From: Ferribacterium limneticum
GTDB lineage: Bacteria; Pseudomonadota; Gammaproteobacteria; Burkholderiales; Rhodocyclaceae
Direction: 5' to 3'
NCBI RefSeq assembly: GCF_020510585.1
Contig: NZ_CP075190.1
Location: 3,532,001 to 3,596,000, forward strand
DNA length: 64,000 nucleotides
Position numbers and translations under genes: made by a program. Shown one piece after another: positions 9,751-18,192 of this stretch (position 1 is the first letter of the stretch; every line of letters begins with the position of its first letter). The notes beneath the pieces are model-generated. The model was not told where the DNA came from, searched no databases, and worked only from the letters and a program-made list of their open reading frames with translations.

Positions 9751-11541
9751 ATGAAAATCGGTTTCATCAGTGTAACGCTCGCTTCTTTCCTGCTGGCCGC
9801 CTGCGCGGCGCCCACCCCGCGCGAACCGCTGAAGGGGCATCTAAACACGAACAGTACGGAGCCGGCAGCCTCTGCCAACATTCCTGCCCCGGTCCAGCAA
9901 ACTCTCGCCCTGCCCAAGCCGCGCACCACCCGCAAGGCAGAAACCTACAGCGTCGTCGTCAATAACGTTCCGGTTCGCGACCTGCTCTTCGCCCTGGCCC
10001 GCGACGCCAAGGTCAACGTCGACATTCACCCCGGCATCACCGGCACGGTCACGCTGAATGCCATCGACCAAACCTTGCCGCAGCTACTGACCCGGATTTC
10101 CAAGCAAGTCGACATGCGCTTCGAACTGGATGGCCCCAACCTCGCCGTCATGCCCGACTCACCATTCCTGAAGCATTACAAAGTCGACTACGTGAACATG
10201 GCGCGTAATGTCACGGGCACGGTCTCGACCAACACCCAGATTGCCACCGGCACCACAGGCGGCACAGGCAATACCAGCGCGCCCGCCACCGGCGGTGGTG
10301 GAAACATTTCCAACACGCGCATTGAAAACACCTCCCGCAATCAGTTCTGGGAGTCGCTGGAAAAGAACATCAAGGACATCCTGCGCGAAACCGACAAGGT
10401 TTTCCCGGAAGGATCGAGCGAAACCGTCATTGAAAAATCCACCGCGCAAGCCGCCACCGGTGCCGCTGCTCTACCCCAGGGAATCGGGCAACGAGCCGCT
10501 CAGTCGATTGCCAATGCGCTGCAAACCAACCCGAATCCGAACTCGGCCAGCCAGGCGACCGGCACCTCCATTGAGCGCCGCAGCACCTTCCGGGAAGCGG
10601 CATCGGTCATCATGAACGCAGAAAGCGGCGTCATCACGGTGCGCGCCACCCAGCGGCAGCATGATCGGATTCAGGAGTTTGTGGATCGGGTCAGCAACTC
10701 AGCAAGGAAGCAGGTACTGATAGAGGCGACTATCGTCGAAGTCACGCTCAAGGATGGCTACCAGCAAGGTGTTAACTGGACACAACTGGCTGGCGGCGGG
10801 ACGCTAAACTTCCTTGGTGACGCGCTCACCAAGAATGCATTCAACCTAAGCTACACAAGAGATGGCAATCCAAACGCTCTGATTACGATGCTGGACACCT
10901 TCGGAACCACCAAAGTGCTTTCAAGCCCGCGGGTCTCTGTCATGAACAATCAGACTGCCCTGCTGAAAGTCGTCGAAAACTATGTGTACTTCAGCGTCAA
11001 AGCCGACACAACGACGACCGCCAACGTTGGCACGACAACGACCTACACGACCACACCCCAGTCAGTTTCAGTCGGACTCGTCGTCAGCGTTACGCCGCAA
11101 ATCAGCGATGGCGACGCCGTGACGCTTAACGTCCGCCCCACCATCACAACGGTAGCTCGCGAAGTTCCGGATCCCAACCCCGACCTCAAGAAAAATGGCA
11201 TCAGCAACCTCGTCCCCGTCATCCGCACCCGCGAGATTGAATCGGTGATGCGTGTTGCCAGCGGCAACATCGCCATTCTCGGCGGATTGATGGAAGACAA
11301 GATCGACTACCAGAACCAGCGCGTTCCGCTGCTCGGACAAATCCCGTTGGCCGGCGAATTGGTCAATAACCGGAACAACGCAGCCCAGAAGACGGAACTG
11401 GTCATCTTCCTGCGCCCCGTCGTCATCAAGGACGCCAGCCTTGACGGTGACTACGCCGCGTTGCGCGACCACCTGCCCGGACAGAATTTTTTCGCTCAGC
11501 CGAATGAAGCACAGCCCTTCAATATCACTCCGAGCCGCTGA
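9751..11541 (+). CDS. mshL: MSHA-type pilus secretin
   Basis: A 596-residue outer-membrane secretin. A lipoprotein signal (FLLAACAA, cysteine near residue 19) is followed by an STN domain (about 69-128, VNNVPVRDLLFALARD), a Gly/Thr-rich linker, and the C-terminal secretin domain with the IAILGGLMEDK and VPLLGQIPLAGELV signatures. MshL forms the pore through which the pilus leaves the cell. It lies 104 bases after mshM; that gap holds no clear promoter. Confidence 0.93.
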   Translation: MKIGFISVTLASFLLAACAAPTPREPLKGHLNTNSTEPAASANIPAPVQQTLALPKPRTTRKAETYSVVVNNVPVRDLLFALARDAKVNVDIHPGITGTVTLNAIDQTLPQLLTRISKQVDMRFELDGPNLAVMPDSPFLKHYKVDYVNMARNVTGTVSTNTQIATGTTGGTGNTSAPATGGGGNISNTRIENTSRNQFWESLEKNIKDILRETDKVFPEGSSETVIEKSTAQAATGAAALPQGIGQRAAQSIANALQTNPNPNSASQATGTSIERRSTFREAASVIMNAESGVITVRATQRQHDRIQEFVDRVSNSARKQVLIEATIVEVTLKDGYQQGVNWTQLAGGGTLNFLGDALTKNAFNLSYTRDGNPNALITMLDTFGTTKVLSSPRVSVMNNQTALLKVVENYVYFSVKADTTTTANVGTTTTYTTTPQSVSVGLVVSVTPQISDGDAVTLNVRPTITTVAREVPDPNPDLKKNGISNLVPVIRTREIESVMRVASGNIAILGGLMEDKIDYQNQRVPLLGQIPLAGELVNNRNNAAQKTELVIFLRPVVIKDASLDGDYAALRDHLPGQNFFAQPNEAQPFNITPSR

Positions 11542-11550
11542 GGGCTGGGC

Positions 11551-12804
11551 ATGAGCCTGCTGATGGATGCCCTGCGACGGGCGGAAAATGCCAAGCAGGA
11601 ATCGGCCCGCAACTCGCAGGGCGGGACGTTGCCAACGGCCAGCGACCTGCTCAGCCTGGAACCGATTGCATCGGAACCGGCCAAAGGCGCCGCCAATCCG
11701 CTGCCGGACCTTGCCTCACACTTGGCGGCAGTCGACGCCGAACTGGCCAGTTCGGCGCTTCCCGAGCCCCGCCCGGCCGCCCCCCAAACCAGTGAGGCGC
11801 CGCAAGCCAGGCCGGCTGAACAGCGCGAGGCCGTGCGCAATGCCTTTGCCGCCAAACAACCCGCCGCCACGCCTTCGCGGCTCCCGCTCTGGCTGGCATT
11901 GGGTACGCTTGGGGTTGCTGGAATCGCCATCGGTGGCTATGTCTGGTATCAGATGAATACGATGAACCGTGGATCGTTGACCGCCGGCACACCTGCGGCA
12001 ATGACGCAACCAGCCCAGCCAGTGCCCCCCCGGTCGGCACCGGCAGTTCAGCCCGCCCCGCCTTCGGATTTTGCCCCTTTTTCCCGGTTGACCGTGGGAA
12101 CCGCTCCCGAACCGGCCACGGCACCGCTTTTCCCGCGTCGGGAGGCGCGCCCGGCACAAATGCAGGCGACCAATGGCGATACCGAAGCCGCCCCCCAGAT
12201 TCGCCTGACGCGCACCCAACCGGAGCCTGACGCCAACCTCGCTCGCGGTCACGCCAGCCTGCAACGCGGCGAAACGGAGCAGTCACGCCGGGAGTTCGAA
12301 CAGGCCCTGCAGCGCGATCCGAACAACACCGATGCCCTGCTCGCCCTTGCTGCCATTGCCCATCGCCAGGGCCGCCCGGCCGATGCCGATGGCTTGCGCC
12401 AGCGGGCGCTGGTCGCCAACCCGAGCGATCCGGCGGCACAGGCGGCCATCCTCAACAACCTGTCGGTCAACGCCGACCCGACCACCGCGGAAAGCCGCCT
12501 GAAGTCGCTGCTCTCGAACCAGCCCGAATCGGCGCCGCTCAATTTCGCGCTCGGTAATCTGTATTCTCGCCAAGGCCGTTGGGCAGAGGCGCAGCAAGTC
12601 TATTTCAATGCTGTGGCTGCCGATGGCGACAACCCTGACTACCTGTTCAATCTGGCGGTCAGCCTCGATCACCTGCGCCAATCGCGCCTCGCCGCCCAGC
12701 ATTACCGGCTGGCCCTGGAAGCGGCGACGAAACGCCCGGCCGGCTTTGCCCGCGACAATGTCCAACAACGGCTGGGCGAGTTGCAAGCCGAGCCGCAGCG
12801 CTGA
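11551..12804 (+). CDS. mshN: MshN-like TPR protein of the pilus locus
   Basis: A 417-residue protein with a cytoplasmic Pro/Ala-rich N terminus starting MSLLMDALRRAENAK (the MshN/GspB-type start). One transmembrane helix lies near 112-132 and four or so tetratricopeptide repeats fill residues 230-410. MshN is a conserved but poorly understood component of MSHA pilus assembly. It lies 9 bases after the secretin gene. It contains a copy of the dispersed repeat at 12087. Confidence 0.83.
   Translation: MSLLMDALRRAENAKQESARNSQGGTLPTASDLLSLEPIASEPAKGAANPLPDLASHLAAVDAELASSALPEPRPAAPQTSEAPQARPAEQREAVRNAFAAKQPAATPSRLPLWLALGTLGVAGIAIGGYVWYQMNTMNRGSLTAGTPAAMTQPAQPVPPRSAPAVQPAPPSDFAPFSRLTVGTAPEPATAPLFPRREARPAQMQATNGDTEAAPQIRLTRTQPEPDANLARGHASLQRGETEQSRREFEQALQRDPNNTDALLALAAIAHRQGRPADADGLRQRALVANPSDPAAQAAILNNLSVNADPTTAESRLKSLLSNQPESAPLNFALGNLYSRQGRWAEAQQVYFNAVAADGDNPDYLFNLAVSLDHLRQSRLAAQHYRLALEAATKRPAGFARDNVQQRLGELQAEPQR
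12087..12095 (+). repeat. Dispersed repeat copy 2 (core), in mshN
   Basis: The core GTTGACCGT follows TTTTTCCCG, with AT-rich sequence from about 12065. It is read in-frame as part of the Pro-rich linker (SRLTVG), a place where insertion would be tolerated. Confidence 0.72.
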
Positions 12805-12811
12805 CCGCACC

Positions 12812-14518
12812 ATGAGCACCTCCGCCCTCCAGCACCGCCCACTCGGCCAGATACTGATTTCCGAAGGCATCCTGTCGGAAGATCAGTTGCGCATCGCGCT
12901 GCTCGAGCAGATGAAGCAGAACCAGCCGATCGGCAAGTTGCTGGTATCTCTTGGCTTCGTCACCGAGGCCACGCTGCGACAGGCGCTCTCTGAAAATCTC
13001 GGCAAACAAAGCATCGACCTGTCGCGCGCCGTCGTCGATCCGCAGGCCCTCAAGCTGGTGCCTCGCGACCTGGCCAAACGCCACCACCTGTTGCCGCTCG
13101 ACTACGACATCCCGAACCGCCGGCTGACGCTGGCCATTTCGGACATCAACGACATCGTTGGTCTCGACCGTGTCCGCGGTCAACTGGAAGAAGGTACCGA
13201 AATTGAAACGCTGCTCGGCGGCGAATCGGAAATCGATCATGCCATCGACCAGTATTACGGCCATGAACTGTCGATCGACGGCATCCTGCACGAGATCGAA
13301 ACCGGTGAAATCGACTGGCAGAGCCTGTCGGCCACCGATGACGAGTACAGCCAGCCGGTCGTTCGCCTGATCGACTCGATCCTCACCGACGCGGTCAAGC
13401 GCGAGGCTTCGGACATCCATTTCGAACCCGAAGCCAATTTCCTGCGCATCCGCTATCGCATCGACGGCATGCTGCGCCAGATTCGCGCCTTGCATAAGTC
13501 CTACTGGCCGGCGATGACGGTGCGCATCAAGGTGTTGTCCGGGATGAACATCGCCGAAATGCGGGCGCCGCAGGATGGCCGGATCAGCCTGACGGTTTCC
13601 GGCCGGCCGATCGACTTCCGGGTCGCCAGCCAGCCGACCATTCACGGCGAAAACATCGTCCTGCGCATTCTCGACCGGCAAAAAGGCATTGTCCCGCTGG
13701 AAAATCTGGGCCTGGCCGAGGAACACCTGCATCAGCTCAAGCTGATGATTTCGCGGCCCGAGGGCATCATCCTCGTCACCGGCCCGACCGGCAGCGGCAA
13801 GACGACGACACTGTACTCGGTGCTCAACCACATCAATTCCGAGGGCATTCACATCATGACCCTCGAAGACCCGGTCGAATACCCGATGGCAATGGTGCGC
13901 CAGACCTCGGTCTCGGAAACGGCCAAGCTCGATTTCGCCAATGGCATTCGCTCGATGATGCGCCAGGACCCGGACGTCATCCTGGTCGGCGAGGTACGTG
14001 ACGCCGAAACGGCCGAAATGGCCTTCCGCGCCGCGATGACCGGCCATCAGGTATATACGACCCTGCACACCAATTCGGCCATCGGCGCCGTGCCGCGCCT
14101 GCTCGACATCGGCGTGCTGCCCGACGTGATGGCCGGCAACATCATCGGCATCATCGCCCAGCGCCTGATTCGCCGCCTGTGCGAGCACTGCAAGTCACCG
14201 TACCATGCCGAACCACATGAAATCCGGCTGCTCGGCGAACTGGGCGAAGGTCCGCGCCCGGTGCTGTTCCGGCCCACCGGCTGCGAGTTGTGCGATTTTC
14301 AGGGTTATCGCGGCCGCATCGCGATCATGGAACTGCTGCGCATCGACGCCGGCATCGACGAACTGATCGCCCGCCGCGCCACCACCCACGAAATCCGCTC
14401 GCGAGCGCTGCTTCAAGGCTTCACCACGCTGGCCGACGACGGCATGCACCGCGTCCTGAACGGTACGACTTCGCTTGAAGAACTGGCCCGCGTCGTCGAC
14501 CTGACTGATCGGATGTAG
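12812..14518 (+). CDS. mshE: Pilus assembly ATPase MshE (GspE/PilB family)
   Basis: A 568-residue hexameric extension ATPase. The MshEN region holds two 24-residue motifs (10-33 and 39-62) separated by exactly five residues, the architecture known to bind cyclic di-GMP. In both motifs the first, usually Arg, position is Pro. Walker A is GPTGSGKTT, and a tetracysteine zinc site (CEHC and CELC) lies near the end. The start at 12812 gives MSTSALQHRPLGQIL; the longer upstream frame is a shadow of mshN. Confidence 0.93.
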   Translation: MSTSALQHRPLGQILISEGILSEDQLRIALLEQMKQNQPIGKLLVSLGFVTEATLRQALSENLGKQSIDLSRAVVDPQALKLVPRDLAKRHHLLPLDYDIPNRRLTLAISDINDIVGLDRVRGQLEEGTEIETLLGGESEIDHAIDQYYGHELSIDGILHEIETGEIDWQSLSATDDEYSQPVVRLIDSILTDAVKREASDIHFEPEANFLRIRYRIDGMLRQIRALHKSYWPAMTVRIKVLSGMNIAEMRAPQDGRISLTVSGRPIDFRVASQPTIHGENIVLRILDRQKGIVPLENLGLAEEHLHQLKLMISRPEGIILVTGPTGSGKTTTLYSVLNHINSEGIHIMTLEDPVEYPMAMVRQTSVSETAKLDFANGIRSMMRQDPDVILVGEVRDAETAEMAFRAAMTGHQVYTTLHTNSAIGAVPRLLDIGVLPDVMAGNIIGIIAQRLIRRLCEHCKSPYHAEPHEIRLLGELGEGPRPVLFRPTGCELCDFQGYRGRIAIMELLRIDAGIDELIARRATTHEIRSRALLQGFTTLADDGMHRVLNGTTSLEELARVVDLTDRM

Positions 14519-14520
14519 CC

Positions 14521-15720
14521 GTGTTGTTTGACTACAAGGCGGTCAGCGTGGAAGGTCGGATGACCTACGGACGACTCGATGCAATCAATCTGGTCGATCT
14601 CGAAATGCGCCTGAAGCGCATGAATCTCGATCTGATCACCGGTTCGCCGATCAAACATCGCGCCCTGTTTGGTCGCCAGAGCGTGCCCCGGCCGGAACTG
14701 ATCAACTTCTGCTTTCACCTCGAACACCTGACCCGGGCCGGCGTTCCCATCCTCGAAGGGCTGACCGACCTGCGCGACTCGGTCGACCATCCGCGCTTCC
14801 GCGAAGTGATGGCCGGATTGATCGAAAGTATCGAAGGCGGCCAGACCTTGTCACAGGCCATGAGCGCCCATCCGGAAATCTTCAGCCAGGTATTCGGCAA
14901 CCTGGTCCGTGCCGGTGAGGCCAGTGGCCAGCTGCCGGATGTGCTGGCCAGTCTGGCCGAATCGCTGAAATGGGAAGACGAGCTGGCCTCGCACACGAAA
15001 AAACTGCTGATGTACCCGGCCTTCGTGGCGACCATCGTGCTCTCCGCCACCTTCTTCCTGATGATCTACATGGTCCCGCAGCTCAAACTGTTCGTGAAGA
15101 ACATGGGGCATGTCTTGCCGCCGCACACCAAGCTGCTGTTTTTTATCTCCGACCTGCTGGTTGGCTACTGGTATGTTTTTCTGGCGTTGCCGATCATCGC
15201 TGTCATTGCCTTGCAGGCCGTGCTGCGTAGCAACCCGCTGGCGCGCTTTCGTCTGGACGGTATCAAGTTGCGCCTGCCGGTGATCGGCCCGATCCTGAAA
15301 AAGATCATTCTGTCCCGTTTCGCCAACACCTTCGCCATGCTCTACGCTTCCGGCATCCCGGTACTCGAGTCGATCCGCACGACGCAAGCCGTCGTCGGCA
15401 ATCGCGTCGTCCGCAAGGCGCTCGAACGCGTCGAGCAATCAATCCGCGAAGGCCAGAATGTGGCCGGCGCTTTCCGCGATGTCGGCCTGTTTCCGCCGCT
15501 CGTCGTGCGCATGCTGCGCATCGGCGAAAGCACCGGCGGCCTGGACAAGGCGCTGCTCAACGTCAGCTATTTTTACAACCGCGACGTCAAGGAATCGGTC
15601 GGCAAGGCGCAAGCGCTGATCGAGCCAATGCTGACGCTTTTCATGGGCGCCCTGCTTGGCTGGATTATGCTGTCGGTCATCGGCCCCATTTACGACGTCA
15701 TCAGCAAGATCAAAACGTGA
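14521..15720 (+). CDS. mshG: Pilus inner-membrane platform protein (MshG/GspF/PilC family)
   Basis: A 399-residue polytopic protein with two T2SSF domains, each ending in membrane helices. Marker stretches are FCFHLEHLTRAGVPILEGL and FANTFAMLYASGIPVLESI. It is the inner-membrane platform on which the ATPase acts. It starts at a GTG at 14521, two bases after the mshE stop, so the two are co-translated. Confidence 0.94.
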   Translation: MLFDYKAVSVEGRMTYGRLDAINLVDLEMRLKRMNLDLITGSPIKHRALFGRQSVPRPELINFCFHLEHLTRAGVPILEGLTDLRDSVDHPRFREVMAGLIESIEGGQTLSQAMSAHPEIFSQVFGNLVRAGEASGQLPDVLASLAESLKWEDELASHTKKLLMYPAFVATIVLSATFFLMIYMVPQLKLFVKNMGHVLPPHTKLLFFISDLLVGYWYVFLALPIIAVIALQAVLRSNPLARFRLDGIKLRLPVIGPILKKIILSRFANTFAMLYASGIPVLESIRTTQAVVGNRVVRKALERVEQSIREGQNVAGAFRDVGLFPPLVVRMLRIGESTGGLDKALLNVSYFYNRDVKESVGKAQALIEPMLTLFMGALLGWIMLSVIGPIYDVISKIKT

Positions 15721-17225
15721 GCTGCCGCCTCCTCTATCTCAACACCCATCGCCTGTCGGCCCATGCCTGGCAGCAGGGCAACCTGCGTGCCGAAGGGGTG
15801 TTCGACAACGACGAGGACGGCCTGCAGCAATTTGCCAAATATCTCGGCGAGCACAGCAGCAGCCAGTTTTCGCTGCTGGCCAATGTCGCCGAGGAAGGCC
15901 ATGCGCTGGAAACCATCCCCTTCCTGCAAGGCGGCGACCGGCAGACGCTGATTACCCGCAAGATCGGCCAGCATTTTCTCGGCACGCCACTCGCCGCAGC
16001 CATTTCGCTGGGCTACGAGAAAAGCCAGCGCAAGAATGAAAAGCTGCTGCTCTCCGCCCTGACCAATCCGGCCCATTTCGAGCCGTGGCTGCGCCGGATC
16101 AGCGATGCCGCGGTGCCGCTGGCCGGCATTTACACGGTGGCCCAACTGGGCGGCCTGCTACTCAAGAAGCTGGGCCAGGACAGCAGTCGCTGCCTGCTGC
16201 TTACCGTGCAGGATCACTCGATCCGCGAGACCTATCTGGTCGATGGCAATGCCCATTTCTCGCGCATGGCACCGCTCACCGACAGCAGCATCGCCGGCAT
16301 CGCCAGTGCCTTGGCGGCGGAAGCGGGCAAGCTGCACCAATACCTGATCGGCCAGCGCCTGATCGGGCGCGACGAAAGTCTCCCAGCTTTCATCGTCGCC
16401 CATCCGCTGACCATCCCGGCCATCGAAAAGGCTTGCCCCGAGCACAGCAAGCTGAACTTCACGCTGATCGACAGCCATGTCGCCGCGCACCAGCTCAAAT
16501 TGCACACGCTGCCCGCCGACAATCGCAGCGACCAGCTCTTCCTGCATCTGCTGGCGACAGCCCCGCCCGCCCAGCAGTTTGCCGGCGAAACGCATCGCCA
16601 CCATTTCCGCCTGTCGCAAATTCGCCAGGGCCTGATCGCCGCCGGACTGATCGCCTTGCTCGGTGGTGTGCTGTTTGCCGCCAAGGAAACCTACGATGCG
16701 CAAAACCTGCGCGCCGAAGCCAGCGCCCTGGCCGCCAGCGAAACCGATCTCAACCATCGTTATCAGGAAATCTCCGCCACCTTCCCGCAACTGGATGTCG
16801 ACCACGAGACGCTGCGCCGCCTGACCAACCGTTATGGCGATCTGATCGCCCAGCAGCGCCAGCCAGCCCCGAGCTACCGCATGGTAAGCCGGGTTCTCGA
16901 CCGCATGCCGGCCATCGTGCTCGAAGGTATCGATTGGAAAATTGGGCAAAATTCCCGGTTGACCGTAACAAACCAGGCTAGCGCGCCCGAAATTACCACG
17001 GTGCGCGGCTCCATCCGTCTTGAGCGGGCAACGGCCCGGCAAACCTTGGCCGTCTTCGACCAGTTTGTTGACGCGCTGCGCGCCGACCCCGCCAATACGA
17101 TCAACGTCCTGCAAAGGCCGTTCGACATCGAATCCGGCCGCGCCCTGCGCGGTGGTGACGGGCTGGATGAAGAAGCCCAGCCCCGGCAATTTGCCGTTGA
17201 AATCGTCCGGAGCACTGCGCCATGA
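15717..17225 (+). CDS. mshI: Fused PilM/PilN-like protein (MshI-like)
   Basis: A 502-residue bitopic protein. The first 300 residues look like the actin-like PilM/GspL cytoplasmic domain. A membrane helix (LIAAGLIALLGGVLFAA) follows near 304-321, then a coiled coil and a PilN-like periplasmic domain. In other systems PilM and PilN are separate; the single-chain form matches GspL and MSHA-type MshI. It starts at GTG 15717 overlapping the mshG stop. The identity is inferred from topology and position more than from strong motifs. Confidence 0.78.
   Translation: MSCRLLYLNTHRLSAHAWQQGNLRAEGVFDNDEDGLQQFAKYLGEHSSSQFSLLANVAEEGHALETIPFLQGGDRQTLITRKIGQHFLGTPLAAAISLGYEKSQRKNEKLLLSALTNPAHFEPWLRRISDAAVPLAGIYTVAQLGGLLLKKLGQDSSRCLLLTVQDHSIRETYLVDGNAHFSRMAPLTDSSIAGIASALAAEAGKLHQYLIGQRLIGRDESLPAFIVAHPLTIPAIEKACPEHSKLNFTLIDSHVAAHQLKLHTLPADNRSDQLFLHLLATAPPAQQFAGETHRHHFRLSQIRQGLIAAGLIALLGGVLFAAKETYDAQNLRAEASALAASETDLNHRYQEISATFPQLDVDHETLRRLTNRYGDLIAQQRQPAPSYRMVSRVLDRMPAIVLEGIDWKIGQNSRLTVTNQASAPEITTVRGSIRLERATARQTLAVFDQFVDALRADPANTINVLQRPFDIESGRALRGGDGLDEEAQPRQFAVEIVRSTAP
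16958..16966 (+). repeat. Dispersed repeat copy 3 (core), in mshI
   Basis: The core GTTGACCGT follows the arm TTGGAAAATTGGGCAAAATT beginning near 16934. The arm and core are translated in-frame in the PilN-like domain (residues IGQNSRLTV). Confidence 0.75.
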
Positions 17226-17824
17226 CGCTGACCAGCCGCGATCTCCAGAAACTCGGGCTGCCGCTGTTCGCCGCCCTCGCCATGACTGTCGTCGCCGGTC
17301 TGCTCGTCTGGGGCAGCCAGATCGAGGCCGGCAAGGCCGAGCATGAGCGCAATGTCGCAACGACAGCAAAAAACCAGATCGAACAACGCCTGCGCCAGGT
17401 CCGCACCGAAGAGCAGGAAATCAGAGAACGGACGCAACTCCTAAAACAATTGCAGAATTCCGGGATCACCGGCGAGGAAAAACGACTCGACTGGATGGAA
17501 ATGCTCCGCGACACCCAGCGCGAACTTCGCCTCCCCGGCATGAATTACGAATTTGGCGCCCAGACCAGTCTGGACAACGGGAACGACGCGACCTACGCCT
17601 GGTTCACCAGCCCCATGCGCCTGCAACTCCGCCTGCTGCACGAAGAGGACCTGTTGAACTTCCTCGCCCGCGTCCAGAAAAACGCCAAGGCCTTGGTCAT
17701 CGTACGCAGTTGCAAGCTCGCCCCTTTGCCGCGCCAGGTCGATGGCCGCGAGGGGCTCGCCCAGCTTGGTGCCGAATGCGAAATGCAGTGGCTCACCGTC
17801 CGCCCCGCGAACCAAAAAAAATGA
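17222..17824 (+). CDS. mshJ: PilO/MshJ-like pilus assembly protein
   Basis: A 200-residue protein with one N-terminal transmembrane helix (LPLFAALAMTVVAGLLVWG), a coiled coil (residues 40-75) and a small periplasmic domain, the layout of PilO/GspM/MshJ. These proteins pair with PilN to link platform and secretin. It overlaps the preceding gene by ATGA and the next by ATGA. Confidence 0.8.
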   Translation: MTLTSRDLQKLGLPLFAALAMTVVAGLLVWGSQIEAGKAEHERNVATTAKNQIEQRLRQVRTEEQEIRERTQLLKQLQNSGITGEEKRLDWMEMLRDTQRELRLPGMNYEFGAQTSLDNGNDATYAWFTSPMRLQLRLLHEEDLLNFLARVQKNAKALVIVRSCKLAPLPRQVDGREGLAQLGAECEMQWLTVRPANQKK

Positions 17825-18192
17825 ACTCGGCCCGACGGATCGCCCTTCTACTTTTGGCACTGGCTAACACCCCCAGCTTTGCCGAAGAAGCGCCGCTCGG
17901 CCGCCTTTTTCTCGATCCGCAGCAACGGGCCAGACTCGACGCCCAGCGCCAGCACAACCCCGGCTTCCAGCCCAACGTCGGCGAAGGTGAAGCCAGCCAG
18001 ACCATCAACGGCGAAGTGCGCAGCAGCAACGGCCGGCGCACCCGCTGGATCAACGGCGAAGCCGACTGGGACAGCACCGCCCCGCCCCCGCGCGTCCCGG
18101 TCGGCGACACCTTCAACCCGGCGACCGGCGAGCGCGAAAGCGTGATCGGTAGCGGCCGCATTGAAATAAAACGCGGCGGCAGCACAAAATGA
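17821..18192 (+). CDS. mshK: Small secreted pilus-locus protein (MshK-like)
   Basis: A 123-residue protein with a signal peptide (ending NTPSFA near residue 20) and a compact region containing SQTINGEVRSSNGRRTRWING. MshK/PilP-like proteins are small periplasmic parts next to MshJ. The call rests mainly on position and the repeat-like INGEV/INGEA motif. It starts in an ATGA overlap with the previous gene and overlaps the next by four bases. Confidence 0.65.
   Translation: MNSARRIALLLLALANTPSFAEEAPLGRLFLDPQQRARLDAQRQHNPGFQPNVGEGEASQTINGEVRSSNGRRTRWINGEADWDSTAPPPRVPVGDTFNPATGERESVIGSGRIEIKRGGSTK

Noticed and set aside
12659..14188. A 509-residue open frame opposite mshE
   Set aside because: It is antisense to a motif-complete ATPase; it is a codon-bias artefact.
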